Below, in pieces: positions 54,561-62,705 of a DNA stretch of 64,000 nt. This stretch comes from Brevinematales bacterium (GTDB taxonomy: Bacteria > Spirochaetota > Brevinematia > Brevinematales > GWF1-51-8): positions 1-64,000 of the forward strand of contig JAGVBZ010000035.1 in the NCBI GenBank assembly GCA_020059465.1. Reading direction: 5' to 3'. The notes beneath the pieces were generated by a model, which saw only the letters and a list, made by a program, of their open reading frames with translations, did not search any database and was not told where the DNA came from. Position numbers and translations under genes: made by a program. Positions within the stretch are counted from its first letter, which is position 1; every line of letters begins with the position of its first letter.

Positions 54561-55544
54561 ATGGAAAACAATAAACGCCCGGTCATTATTCTTATCGTAC
54601 TTTTCTCCCTATCGCTGGCCGCGGGTATCTATCTTGTAATCTCCTCGACGTTTTCGAAATCGCAGGCGTTTACTTCGGGCGGGGGACTGATGAAAGGTCC
54701 CAATACTATCGCGGTGGTGGATATCGATTCGGCTATTTCCTTCGGCGGAAGCGGGAATAATCCGTTCGGACAGGTGTCTGGAATGAAACAATGGATCGCC
54801 CAGCTAAAATCAGTCGAGGAAGACCCGAATGTTCGAGCGGTTATCCTCAGGATCAATTCCCCCGGAGGTACTGTGGCAGCGACCCAGGAGATATATGAGC
54901 AGATCAAACGGTTAAAGAAGAACGGTAAAAAAGTTGTCGTCTCGATGGGCGATATTACCGCATCGGGCGGATATTATATCGCATGCGCCGCAGACTTTAT
55001 AATAGCCAATCCCGGCACATTAACCGGGAGTATCGGAGTAATTATGAGCGGTATGGATCTCAGCGGGATTTTCCAGAAATACGGAATCGGGTATAATGTG
55101 ATAAAAAGCGGTAAGTTTAAGGACAGTCTTGCGTTTTACCGTCAGATGACCGCAGAGGAAAAGGCGCTGCTTCAAACCGTAATCATGGACTCTTTTAATC
55201 AGTTCTTCAACGCTGTGCTCGAGGGGCGCAAGATGAGTGAGAAAGACCTCGCTAAAATCGCCGACGGGCGGATTTTCACCGGACAACAGGCGCTTGCCGC
55301 GGGGCTGGTCGATGAATTGGGTGATTTTCAGCATGCAGTCGATAAAGCCGCGGAATTATCCGGTATCGTGGGTAAACCGAATGTAATCAACTTAAAGCAG
55401 AGTATGAATAATATTATGGATATTCTATCCACTCTGATGGGAAATATACCCCCGCAGAAGGCCACGATCAACCTGATACCAGTGGGGGACGGGATAGGTA
55501 TTGAGAACAGTATGACGCCGATATATTATTTATATGTGCATTAG
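54561..55544 (+). CDS. sppA: Signal peptide peptidase SppA
   Basis: A membrane-anchored serine protease degrading cleaved signal peptides. The 327-residue product is the short, single-domain type (about half of E. coli SppA). It has an N-terminal transmembrane helix (about 8-29), R-I-N-S-P-G-G near residue 98, the nucleophile Ser135 in T-A-S-G-G-Y-Y, and the general base Lys187 in G-K-F-K-D. The 52-residue spacing equals that of the Ser147-Lys199 dyad of B. subtilis SppA as I recall it. GGGAGG precedes the ATG. Confidence 0.94.
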   Translation: MENNKRPVIILIVLFSLSLAAGIYLVISSTFSKSQAFTSGGGLMKGPNTIAVVDIDSAISFGGSGNNPFGQVSGMKQWIAQLKSVEEDPNVRAVILRINSPGGTVAATQEIYEQIKRLKKNGKKVVVSMGDITASGGYYIACAADFIIANPGTLTGSIGVIMSGMDLSGIFQKYGIGYNVIKSGKFKDSLAFYRQMTAEEKALLQTVIMDSFNQFFNAVLEGRKMSEKDLAKIADGRIFTGQQALAAGLVDELGDFQHAVDKAAELSGIVGKPNVINLKQSMNNIMDILSTLMGNIPPQKATINLIPVGDGIGIENSMTPIYYLYVH

Positions 55545-55552
55545 GAAATGGT

Positions 55553-56149
55553 ATGACGGAAAACTATAATATTACCCTTACATCCATCGGCCTGATATAT
55601 AAGCCTTTCCGGACTTTGCAGGAAATATATTTCCGGTATCAGGAACGGATATTTTATACCGGAATCGTTTTTTCACTGATCGGGCAGGTATCTCTTGCGG
55701 TGTCCGATGCGCTTTTAACAGGCGGGCCGCAGTTAAGCAGTTTCAGTTTTTTTCTATCATACGTCTTTTACCGAATATTCATGAATTATTTTTCGGTATT
55801 CATCTATATCTCACTGGTATTCTTTATCATAAATAAAACTCGTCCTGAAGTAAAAGCCGAACACATGGCGGGTCTAGTATTGCTCCCGGATTTCCTGTTC
55901 TGCTTCATACTCCCTGTGGCGATTCTTTTAAAAACGATTCCCTCGGTATCCGTGCCCATGTATAATATTCTCAGTTTTTCAGCCATTGTATTTATCTATA
56001 TATTAAAGCTTAAGGCGATTTCTATAACCGCAAAGCTATCATTATCCAAATCCTTCGGCCTGATGCTTGTACCTCTCGGATTGATTCTGGTTTTCATTGC
56101 CGCAAACGCAATCTATTTTGCGGGTTTGATTTCATCCTATTTAGGTTAG
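55553..56149 (+). CDS. Polytopic membrane protein, Yip1-like
   Basis: A 198-residue membrane protein with five predicted transmembrane helices after a short cytosolic N-terminus that includes Y-K-P-F-R-T-L-Q-E-I. That opening and the helix number are typical of Yip1-domain proteins, but I cannot confirm the family. AGGAAATGG lies before the ATG, eight bases after sppA; lptF begins nine bases later. Its place between SppA and LptF suggests an inner-membrane job in envelope assembly. Confidence 0.65.
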   Translation: MTENYNITLTSIGLIYKPFRTLQEIYFRYQERIFYTGIVFSLIGQVSLAVSDALLTGGPQLSSFSFFLSYVFYRIFMNYFSVFIYISLVFFIINKTRPEVKAEHMAGLVLLPDFLFCFILPVAILLKTIPSVSVPMYNILSFSAIVFIYILKLKAISITAKLSLSKSFGLMLVPLGLILVFIAANAIYFAGLISSYLG

Positions 56150-56158
56150 GGGGCATTT

Positions 56159-57517
56159 TTGAAGAAGTTATGGAATACATTGCTGAAAACCATAAAAAAA
56201 GGTTTCTTTTCCCATTACGATTTGTATTTCTACAAGGAGTTAATCCCCAATTACTTCTTCGGACTCGTGTTTTTCACGTTCCTGATCATGCTCAACGAGG
56301 TTTTCTTTTTAGCAAAGTATTACTTTGAGTACAATGTGCCCATCAATCAGGTAATGGTGCTGCTTTTAAATCTTATCCCTTTTCTGTTATCGTTCTCAAT
56401 CCCGTTTGCCGTACTGCCGGGTTATCTGCTTACAATGGGCAGATTTTCAATGGACAGCGAGGTGATTGCCTTAAAATCCTGCGGGATATCCGCGCTTCGG
56501 ATAATTCGGCCGGGGCTTGTAATCGGGGTGATAATAGGAATATTCGCGTTTTTCTTCAAGGACAGGGTGGAAATGCCGGCGAATATGAATTACCTTCAAC
56601 TGAAGGCAAAAATTATGTCGCAGAAACCGGCAGTCGAATTAATGGAGAATCAGTTTCTTGAGCTCGGCGGGTTTAAGCTGAATTTCTCCCGCATGGAACA
56701 GGAGGGGGATTGGCAGGTTCTCTACGATATTCATCTGATCGATATTTCCGGCCGGCGAACTATTGAAGCCGAGAAAGGAAGAATATTTTCCGATCCGGAA
56801 GACCCGGAGCATTATATCCTTAAGTTTATGAACGGCAGTATATCCGAGGTAAATACATCGATAGGCGACGACGGAAAAAAGGAGCAGCATTTTTTTGTTG
56901 CATCTTTTAAATACCTTGCGATCAACCGTTTTGTTCAACTACCGCAGGAGTTTTATAATAAAAGTCCCGACACTATGAGTATTGACGAACTTAAGGAAGA
57001 TATCGCAGAACGTTCCAAGGGTATTTGGGAGTCTATCGCCCAGCAGGAAGTAATAAAAAAGAATCACCAGAAAACGATCGATGATGCATGGAAGAATTAT
57101 GAGAAAGATATAAAAAATGAAACGAATAAAACGGTTATTGAATCCAAGAAGAAACAGGTTGAACTGCTTGAGCAGGGAATCAAACAGAATATTATTCAGG
57201 TTGATAAGGTAATCGACAGCTATATGAAAGGATTACCCTCATTTCAGATGATGAAATTTCAGGAAAAATACGCTATGCCGGTGACCTCGTTTGTCTTTGC
57301 GTTTATCTGTCTGTCGTTCGGTCTGTTTAAGGTGCGCAGCGGAAGGAACGAGGGATTGGAGATCAGCCTACTGATTATGATATTCTTCTATGGATTTAAG
57401 GTGTTTATCGACGATTTAGTCACGAAACAGACCCTTTCCTCGCTGGGAGTATGGATTCCAAATTTAATTTTTCTGAGCATCGGTATTTATATGTTTTCAA
57501 GAAAGATCAGGGAGTAA
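56159..57517 (+). CDS. lptF: LptF, permease of the lipopolysaccharide exporter (LptF/LptG family)
   Basis: One half of the LptB2FG exporter that extracts LPS or a similar glycolipid from the inner membrane. The 452-residue product has the family plan: three N-terminal helices with P-F-L-L-S-F-S-I-P-F-A-V-L-P-G near residue 80 and the L-K-S-C-G-I-S segment (family L-x-x-x-G-[IV]-S), a jellyroll periplasmic domain (about 130-340), then three C-terminal helices. An extra charged helical stretch lies near residues 275-350. It starts at TTG; the ribosome site GGGGG lies six bases before it, and there is no nearby ATG. LptG follows at once. The LptB ATPase is not in the window. Confidence 0.9.
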   Translation: MKKLWNTLLKTIKKGFFSHYDLYFYKELIPNYFFGLVFFTFLIMLNEVFFLAKYYFEYNVPINQVMVLLLNLIPFLLSFSIPFAVLPGYLLTMGRFSMDSEVIALKSCGISALRIIRPGLVIGVIIGIFAFFFKDRVEMPANMNYLQLKAKIMSQKPAVELMENQFLELGGFKLNFSRMEQEGDWQVLYDIHLIDISGRRTIEAEKGRIFSDPEDPEHYILKFMNGSISEVNTSIGDDGKKEQHFFVASFKYLAINRFVQLPQEFYNKSPDTMSIDELKEDIAERSKGIWESIAQQEVIKKNHQKTIDDAWKNYEKDIKNETNKTVIESKKKQVELLEQGIKQNIIQVDKVIDSYMKGLPSFQMMKFQEKYAMPVTSFVFAFICLSFGLFKVRSGRNEGLEISLLIMIFFYGFKVFIDDLVTKQTLSSLGVWIPNLIFLSIGIYMFSRKIRE

Positions 57518-57520
57518 CAA

Positions 57521-58873
57521 TTGTTCGCGAAAATAATTAAATTTCTCCGGGTGCAGATTGGAAAAATATTGAAATTCTTCCGAATGCGCTATCAAATCAT
57601 AAAGGACTACTTTAAAAACCTCTCGAAAGATTATATCAGGAGCCGTGTAAAGGAATTGAAGTGGACTCAGCTAGACTCATATATTATGCGGAAATTCATT
57701 TTTTCACTTATCGGATCGATGTTTCTCTTTGTCGGGATTTACGAGTTGACACAGATATTTCAGAACATGAAAACATTTCACCAGGGCGCTGATCCCGGAA
57801 TGCTGATTCAGCATTACCTGAACGGAATTCCATACGCTATACTTCTGCTTCAGCCCTTTTCATTTCTCTTCGCCTCGGTCTATGTTGTCAGCAGTATGGC
57901 AAACTCCCGCGAATTAATCGCCATAGTCAGTACGGGTACCAGTGTCCGCAGAATAACGTTGTATATCATGGTTTTCACTATCTCTTACTATTTTCTCACC
58001 ATATTTGTACTGGAAGACTTGTGGATATTCCCGACCTACCAGCAGTCCATTATCATGAGAACGCTGATAGAAAGGAAGATGGATATTAAAGCACTTGACC
58101 GCCTGAAGGACAATAATAACTTTTCAATCTATGGCTCGAATAATTTATTGTATATTGTCGAGTACTATAACGCTGTAACCAAGGAATTAAAAAATATTAC
58201 CATCGTGCAGTACGGGCTGAATGAAAAGACAAGCCCGGAGGTATACAATCTCCTGAATAATCCCAATCTCTGGCTATTAACAAATAAGAAGGCGATGGAC
58301 GAGCAACGGGAATTATTGACCAAGCATGAAGAGAATATCAGCCTGCGTATCGACGCAGAAGCCGCGCTCTGGAATCCGGCCGATAATACATGGGTTTTTT
58401 CCAACGGAATTATTCGCGCAAAAAAACCGGGCAGCAGTGCGTTCATCGTCGAACAGTTTAAGCAGAAGGTGGTTGAGGTGATAATCGACCCTCCCGATTT
58501 TTTCGAACGGCTCTGGTATCCAACTCAAGCTATGACAAAATGGGAGAATCTCAAGTATATTGAAAATATGAAAAAGTCGCATCAGGACGCAAAAAAAGCC
58601 GAAGCTGATTATCTGATGAAATACAGTTATCCGTTGGGGATAATTCTGGTCGTACTGACAGGTATCGGAATACTCAACATGTCTTCACGCAAAATCTCGA
58701 TAGTAATCAATATTATTATGAGCATGGGTGTGTTTATAATCTATTATGTGTTTTTCGCGGCGGGTTTGGCGCTTACGGGGAAGGGAGTGCTGAGTCCCAT
58801 GGTAGGGTCGTTCGGCGGATCGTTTATTTTTATCATGATTGGGATAGTTTTATATGCAAGGGTAAAAACATAA
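57521..58873 (+). CDS. lptG: LptG, second permease of the lipopolysaccharide exporter
   Basis: A 450-residue YjgP/YjgQ-family permease partnering LptF. It has an extra basic N-terminal stretch of about 55 residues, then S-Y-I-M-R-K-F, three helices with Q-P-F-S-F-L-F-A near residue 112 and I-V-S-T-G-T-S-V near 145, a periplasmic jellyroll (about 180-350), and three C-terminal helices. Like lptF it starts at a TTG, three bases after the lptF stop, with GGAG overlapping that stop codon, so translation is coupled. It ends the operon. Confidence 0.9.
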   Translation: MFAKIIKFLRVQIGKILKFFRMRYQIIKDYFKNLSKDYIRSRVKELKWTQLDSYIMRKFIFSLIGSMFLFVGIYELTQIFQNMKTFHQGADPGMLIQHYLNGIPYAILLLQPFSFLFASVYVVSSMANSRELIAIVSTGTSVRRITLYIMVFTISYYFLTIFVLEDLWIFPTYQQSIIMRTLIERKMDIKALDRLKDNNNFSIYGSNNLLYIVEYYNAVTKELKNITIVQYGLNEKTSPEVYNLLNNPNLWLLTNKKAMDEQRELLTKHEENISLRIDAEAALWNPADNTWVFSNGIIRAKKPGSSAFIVEQFKQKVVEVIIDPPDFFERLWYPTQAMTKWENLKYIENMKKSHQDAKKAEADYLMKYSYPLGIILVVLTGIGILNMSSRKISIVINIIMSMGVFIIYYVFFAAGLALTGKGVLSPMVGSFGGSFIFIMIGIVLYARVKT

Positions 58874-58880
58874 GCGATTT

Positions 58881-58910
58881 TTGAAACCATAGAGGTTAAA
58901 TCCATATAAG
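58881..58910 (+). promoter_or_regulatory. Possible promoter of the TatT-like gene
   Basis: TTGAAA (58881-58886), 18-bp spacer, TATAAG (58905-58910). It leaves almost no leader before the ATG at 58920, so the gene may instead be read from the lpt operon; the start has an AAGGGG ribosome site that overlaps the -10. Confidence 0.35.
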
Positions 58911-58919
58911 GGGTTTATT

Positions 58920-59630
58920 ATGAAACGCTTTGCATTGGTATTTGTTTTAGTACTAATGGCCTATGGGATTACGTTTGCGGAAGATCAGGTATGGCTCGCC
59001 CGTAATTCGCCGATCGGCGCGAAAGCGGCGTATGAGTTCTATAAGACGAAATTTGAGGCGAAAAACACTTATACGTATGCGTGGAAACTAGCCAGGGCGG
59101 CGTATTTTTATGCGGCAAATTTTGTGCAGAACAATGATGTAAAAAAGAAAGTTTACACTGAGGGTAAAGAAGCCGCAGAGGACGCGATGGCAATCGATCC
59201 GAATGGTTTTGAAGGTTTTTACCAGTACGCTGTATGTCTGGGTTCATGGGCGGAGATGCATGGGGTAGGCGAACAGTTGGGGTGTGTCGATAAAATAATC
59301 AAGGCCTGCGAAAAGGCGATTAAAATTTCGCCGAACAATCCCGACGGATATATGGTTATGGCGCGTGTGTATCATAAAGCGCCGGGATGGCCTATCAGCT
59401 GCGGGGATATTAATAAGGCTGCTCAGTTATATGAGAAGGCGTTGAAGCTCGGTGGAAACAGCCGTACATTATACCGATTCTACGCAGAGTGCCTGATCGA
59501 TCAGGGGAAAAAGAAGGAAGCGAAAGCCGTAATTGAAAAGGGGCTTGCGCTCGCAGTAGATCCTTCCGATAAGGTGACTGAAAACCAGGAAATCGATAAG
59601 TTAAAATCGATGATGGAAAAGGTAAAATAA
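58920..59630 (+). CDS. TatT-like TPR periplasmic protein
   Basis: A 236-residue secreted protein; signal peptide cleaved near T-F-A-E (residue 20). The mature part is helical repeats: A-W-K-L-A-R-A-A-Y-F near 57, A-M-A-I-D-P-N-G near 92, Y-Q-Y-A-V-C-L-G near 101, A-I-K-I-S-P-N-N-P near 136 and Y-E-K-A-L-K-L-G-G. These resemble TatT, a TPR protein associated with TRAP transporters in Treponema. No TRAP permease genes are nearby, so it may have another partner. It ends before a strong terminator. Confidence 0.75.
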   Translation: MKRFALVFVLVLMAYGITFAEDQVWLARNSPIGAKAAYEFYKTKFEAKNTYTYAWKLARAAYFYAANFVQNNDVKKKVYTEGKEAAEDAMAIDPNGFEGFYQYAVCLGSWAEMHGVGEQLGCVDKIIKACEKAIKISPNNPDGYMVMARVYHKAPGWPISCGDINKAAQLYEKALKLGGNSRTLYRFYAECLIDQGKKKEAKAVIEKGLALAVDPSDKVTENQEIDKLKSMMEKVK

Positions 59631-59641
59631 TATTAAATATG

Positions 59642-59670
59642 AAACCCGATCTTAGGATCGGGTTTTTATT
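59642..59670 (+). terminator. Rho-independent terminator
   Basis: Perfect 10-bp stem AAACCCGATC / GATCGGGTTT (59642-59651 with 59656-59665), TTAG loop, followed by TTATTTTT. Confidence 0.93.
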
Positions 59671-59734
59671 TTTCCGCTTTACTTTCAGGTATTTCCTTGC
59701 CGATATTCAAAATGAATTATTCTATTTTCCGTGT

Positions 59735-59740
59735 TATACT
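59735..59740 (+). promoter_or_regulatory. Candidate -10 element of the repeat-protein/cyclase operon
   Basis: TATACT lies 18 bp upstream of the ATG at 59759. No convincing -35 hexamer is seen at normal spacing. Confidence 0.35.
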
Positions 59741-59758
59741 ATTTCGAGAGGTGAGTAA

Positions 59759-62698
59759 ATGGCTGAGAATCAGACGGAGCTGAAACAGCAGGATGTTTTC
59801 AGTTACATTGACCGCGAACTGAAAAAGGACAGAAAGTCGTTTGCCGAACGGATTGTCCAAAAAACCAAATCGAATTTTCTTATCGTTTTAATGGTGAATA
59901 TGATTGCCGTATTTGTCGCCTCCGTCGGTTTCTTTACAGTTTATACGATATTCAGCGAACGTGCATATAAATTAGTGGGAAGCGAAAAAAGCATTAAGGG
60001 ACTGGAAGATGTTCTTTTTGCCGAAATGCAGAAGAAAGCTAATGCGGAACTTTTGAAGCAGCAGGAAGAAATGAAAAAGATTCAGTCAGAATTGAATAAA
60101 CTGAACAGTCAGATGGAAGATTATAAATCCGAACAGCAGAAATTATTAAAAGCAGAGATAGAAAAAAAACAGAATGAACTGAAACTCAAACTGGAAGAGG
60201 AATCGAAAAATAAAACCGCGGCTGAGAAGGAAGCACTTAAACAGCAGTACCAGCAGGAATTAATTGCTCAGCAGGCGGCTATCGAAAAAGCCGCTAAACA
60301 AAAGGATCTGGAGTATCAGAAACAGCTTCAAGCCGAGAAACAGAAGTTATTGGAAGCGGAACAGAATAAAAAAGAATCGCTTCAGACTGCGCAGAGCCAA
60401 TTGACAAAGGCGCAATCTGATCTCCAATCTCTACAGGAAGAAAAAGCGAAGACTGCTGCCGTACTGAAAGAATTTGAAACCGCGAAGGAAGACCAGAAAA
60501 AAATAGACGCATTCAACGATCAGGTGTCGATGCTTTTCCAATCGGCTATAAACTCATTCCAGTCGGCGAAGTACGATGTCGCCCGCCAAAATCTGAACGG
60601 GGTTCTCAAGCTGTATGACAATAAGCCTTCGGGCGTCGGTATTTCCAAGGCCCGTGAAGGTGTGGATAAGTTTTTAGTCAGCGCAATTGCGGATTACCTA
60701 GCGTTGAAAGAAAGCAAGGCCGGCGAATCTCAGGCGCAGTATGCTGAAATGATCATCGCACTGAAAGATCTTCGCGATCTATCGAAGGACCTCAACGGCG
60801 GGGCGTATCAGAATAAGGAATCGGCGCTGAAAAGCAAACTCGCCCAGTATCAGAATACTATTCCGGATGTGTACGCATTCGCAAACGCTTACGAGCGTTA
60901 TTTTGAAAACGTACAGAAGTCGCAGCCTTCGGCGCTCGACCTGAGTATCGATCAGGCAAACGCAAACGCCGCACCTTTATTTAACGCGGCGAAAGGGCTT
61001 TACAACGGCAAATCCTACGACAGCGCTGTCAAGAATTTCAAAACAGTTATCGCAGAATACCCGAACTCAAAGTACACTAAGGAAGCTCTAGGGTATATCG
61101 ATCAGATATATAAAGACCAGATAGCCGCCGCCAGCGGATCAGGTATAAATCTGGACACATTGAAAAGCGAGCAGACAAAGAATTCAGGTGGGTCATACTC
61201 GTCCGCGAAAAAGTTTGAAAAAGAAGGCGACTGGGAGAAAGCCCAGCAGTATTACACCCGTGTCATCTCGGAATATCCGTTATCGGCTTATGTAAACAAA
61301 TCGGTCGAGGGCTTACAGAACGCTGTCAGCGAAATTGCGAAGAAATCCGCGCTGGAGAGCGGCGGAAATCTCGATAAAATTATCTCCGACCAGAATAAGA
61401 GCGCCCAGCCGCTGATCGCAAACGCTGATAAGCAGTACAAGAGCGGTAAGTACGCCGATGCACAGAAAGCCTATTCCGATCTTATTATTAATTACCCGTT
61501 ATCGAAATATACCGGCGATAGTCTGGACGGATTCCAGAAATCGATCGAAAAGATCGAGCAGAGCAAGTCGGCCGGAACGGTCGATTTAACTGAATTGAAA
61601 AAAGCCCAGAACAAAGATGCGAAGATACTTTACTCGAAAGCAGCAGCAGATGAGAAAGCCGGGAAACTGGACAGCGCTAAATCGAAGTATATGCAGCTGA
61701 TTACAGAATTTCCGTTGTCGGATTATGTCGAAGGCGGTATGACCGGATTTGGAAATACTGTTGCAAAACTGGAGCAGGAAAAGACATCCGGAACTGTTGA
61801 CCTGACGGAAATAAAAAAGACGCAGAATAAGAGCGCCAAGGATTTGTATGCGAAGGCTTCCGCTGATGAAAAAGGATCGAAGTACGGAAACGCGAAAGAA
61901 AAATACGCACAGATAATAACCCTATACCCGCTTTCGGATTATGTCGAGGGGAGCGTAAGCGGTATCGAACGGGTCGTCGCTCTCGAGGAAAAATCGAAGT
62001 CTTCCGGTTCGGTCGATATGACTAAAATTAAAGCCGATCAGAACGCCTCGGCAAAACCCTTATTTAATCAGGCCGGCCAGAGCGAGGCTTCAAAGAATTA
62101 TTCGGACGCGAAGTCGAAATATATTCAGGTAATAACCGCTTATCCGCTTTCCGATTATGTAAAGGATAGTGTGGACGGTATCGAACGGGTTGTACTGATA
62201 GAAGGCGCGAAAAGCGCGGGTATGAGTATCGCGGAATTAAAAGCTCAGCATAATAAGTCTGCCAAAGATGAGTTTGATAAAGTTGAAGATTTCCTGAAGA
62301 AAAAGAATTACGACAAAGCAAAACTCGGTCTTATAGGTATAATGACTCAGTATCCGCTTTCCGATTATATAGACAAGGGATTAGAGAAACTGGAATTTGT
62401 TGTAATCCAGTTGAATGCCGAAAAACAGCAGCAGGATAAGGTACAGGAAGAGAACTATCTTGAGAAAGCCATCGGTCGTGTGATGGATATGGTGGGGAAT
62501 GAAATTCTTCTCGACGTGTATAAGGGCAAGTCTCTGACTGTGGGACAAACGATATTTATTTACCGCAAGGATGAAAAGGCGGGAATTATTTATATCGGTG
62601 AGGCGAAAGTATCCGTAGTATCGCCGATAATGTCCAAGGCGCAGATTGTAAAAAAGAATGAACCGATCAAAGTCGGCGATATACTATACAGAAAGTGA
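59759..62698 (+). CDS. Large membrane-anchored coiled-coil and TPR-like repeat protein
   Basis: A 979-residue protein starting after GAGGTGAG. Order: cytosolic N-terminus (1-38), one transmembrane helix (about 38-66), a long coiled coil rich in Gln, Lys and Glu (about 85-250), a helical domain, seven tandem repeats of about 72-76 residues (about 390-890), a short coiled linker, and a C-terminal beta domain (V-G-Q-T-I-F-I-Y ... V-G-D-I-L-Y-R-K). Each repeat has the TPR-like core K-Y-x-x-A-K-x-K-Y-x-x-[LI]-I-x-x-[YF]-P-L-S-D-Y. The repeats should lie on the periplasmic side. Seven bases later a receptor cyclase begins, so this protein is a likely signal input or scaffold for it. No known name. 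Confidence 0.85.
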   Translation: MAENQTELKQQDVFSYIDRELKKDRKSFAERIVQKTKSNFLIVLMVNMIAVFVASVGFFTVYTIFSERAYKLVGSEKSIKGLEDVLFAEMQKKANAELLKQQEEMKKIQSELNKLNSQMEDYKSEQQKLLKAEIEKKQNELKLKLEEESKNKTAAEKEALKQQYQQELIAQQAAIEKAAKQKDLEYQKQLQAEKQKLLEAEQNKKESLQTAQSQLTKAQSDLQSLQEEKAKTAAVLKEFETAKEDQKKIDAFNDQVSMLFQSAINSFQSAKYDVARQNLNGVLKLYDNKPSGVGISKAREGVDKFLVSAIADYLALKESKAGESQAQYAEMIIALKDLRDLSKDLNGGAYQNKESALKSKLAQYQNTIPDVYAFANAYERYFENVQKSQPSALDLSIDQANANAAPLFNAAKGLYNGKSYDSAVKNFKTVIAEYPNSKYTKEALGYIDQIYKDQIAAASGSGINLDTLKSEQTKNSGGSYSSAKKFEKEGDWEKAQQYYTRVISEYPLSAYVNKSVEGLQNAVSEIAKKSALESGGNLDKIISDQNKSAQPLIANADKQYKSGKYADAQKAYSDLIINYPLSKYTGDSLDGFQKSIEKIEQSKSAGTVDLTELKKAQNKDAKILYSKAAADEKAGKLDSAKSKYMQLITEFPLSDYVEGGMTGFGNTVAKLEQEKTSGTVDLTEIKKTQNKSAKDLYAKASADEKGSKYGNAKEKYAQIITLYPLSDYVEGSVSGIERVVALEEKSKSSGSVDMTKIKADQNASAKPLFNQAGQSEASKNYSDAKSKYIQVITAYPLSDYVKDSVDGIERVVLIEGAKSAGMSIAELKAQHNKSAKDEFDKVEDFLKKKNYDKAKLGLIGIMTQYPLSDYIDKGLEKLEFVVIQLNAEKQQQDKVQEENYLEKAIGRVMDMVGNEILLDVYKGKSLTVGQTIFIYRKDEKAGIIYIGEAKVSVVSPIMSKAQIVKKNEPIKVGDILYRK
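60930..62430 (+). repeat. Seven tandem TPR-like protein repeats encoded within the 979-residue gene
   Basis: Repeats of about 72-76 codons, each beginning near a [DN]-[LM]-x-x-[IL]-K-x-x-Q-N-K motif and containing Y-P-L-S-[DAK]-Y. The central copies, roughly 61570-62220, are the most alike (T-V-D-L-T-E-[LI]-K-K, then S-D-Y-V-E-G). Outer copies have diverged. Boundaries are approximate. Confidence 0.8.
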
Positions 62699-62705
62699 GG
62701 CTCTA

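Noticed and set aside
60930-62430. DNA-level repeat or CRISPR-like array
   Set aside because: The periodicity is about 220-230 bp and in frame; it reflects protein repeats within a coding gene, not a CRISPR or satellite.
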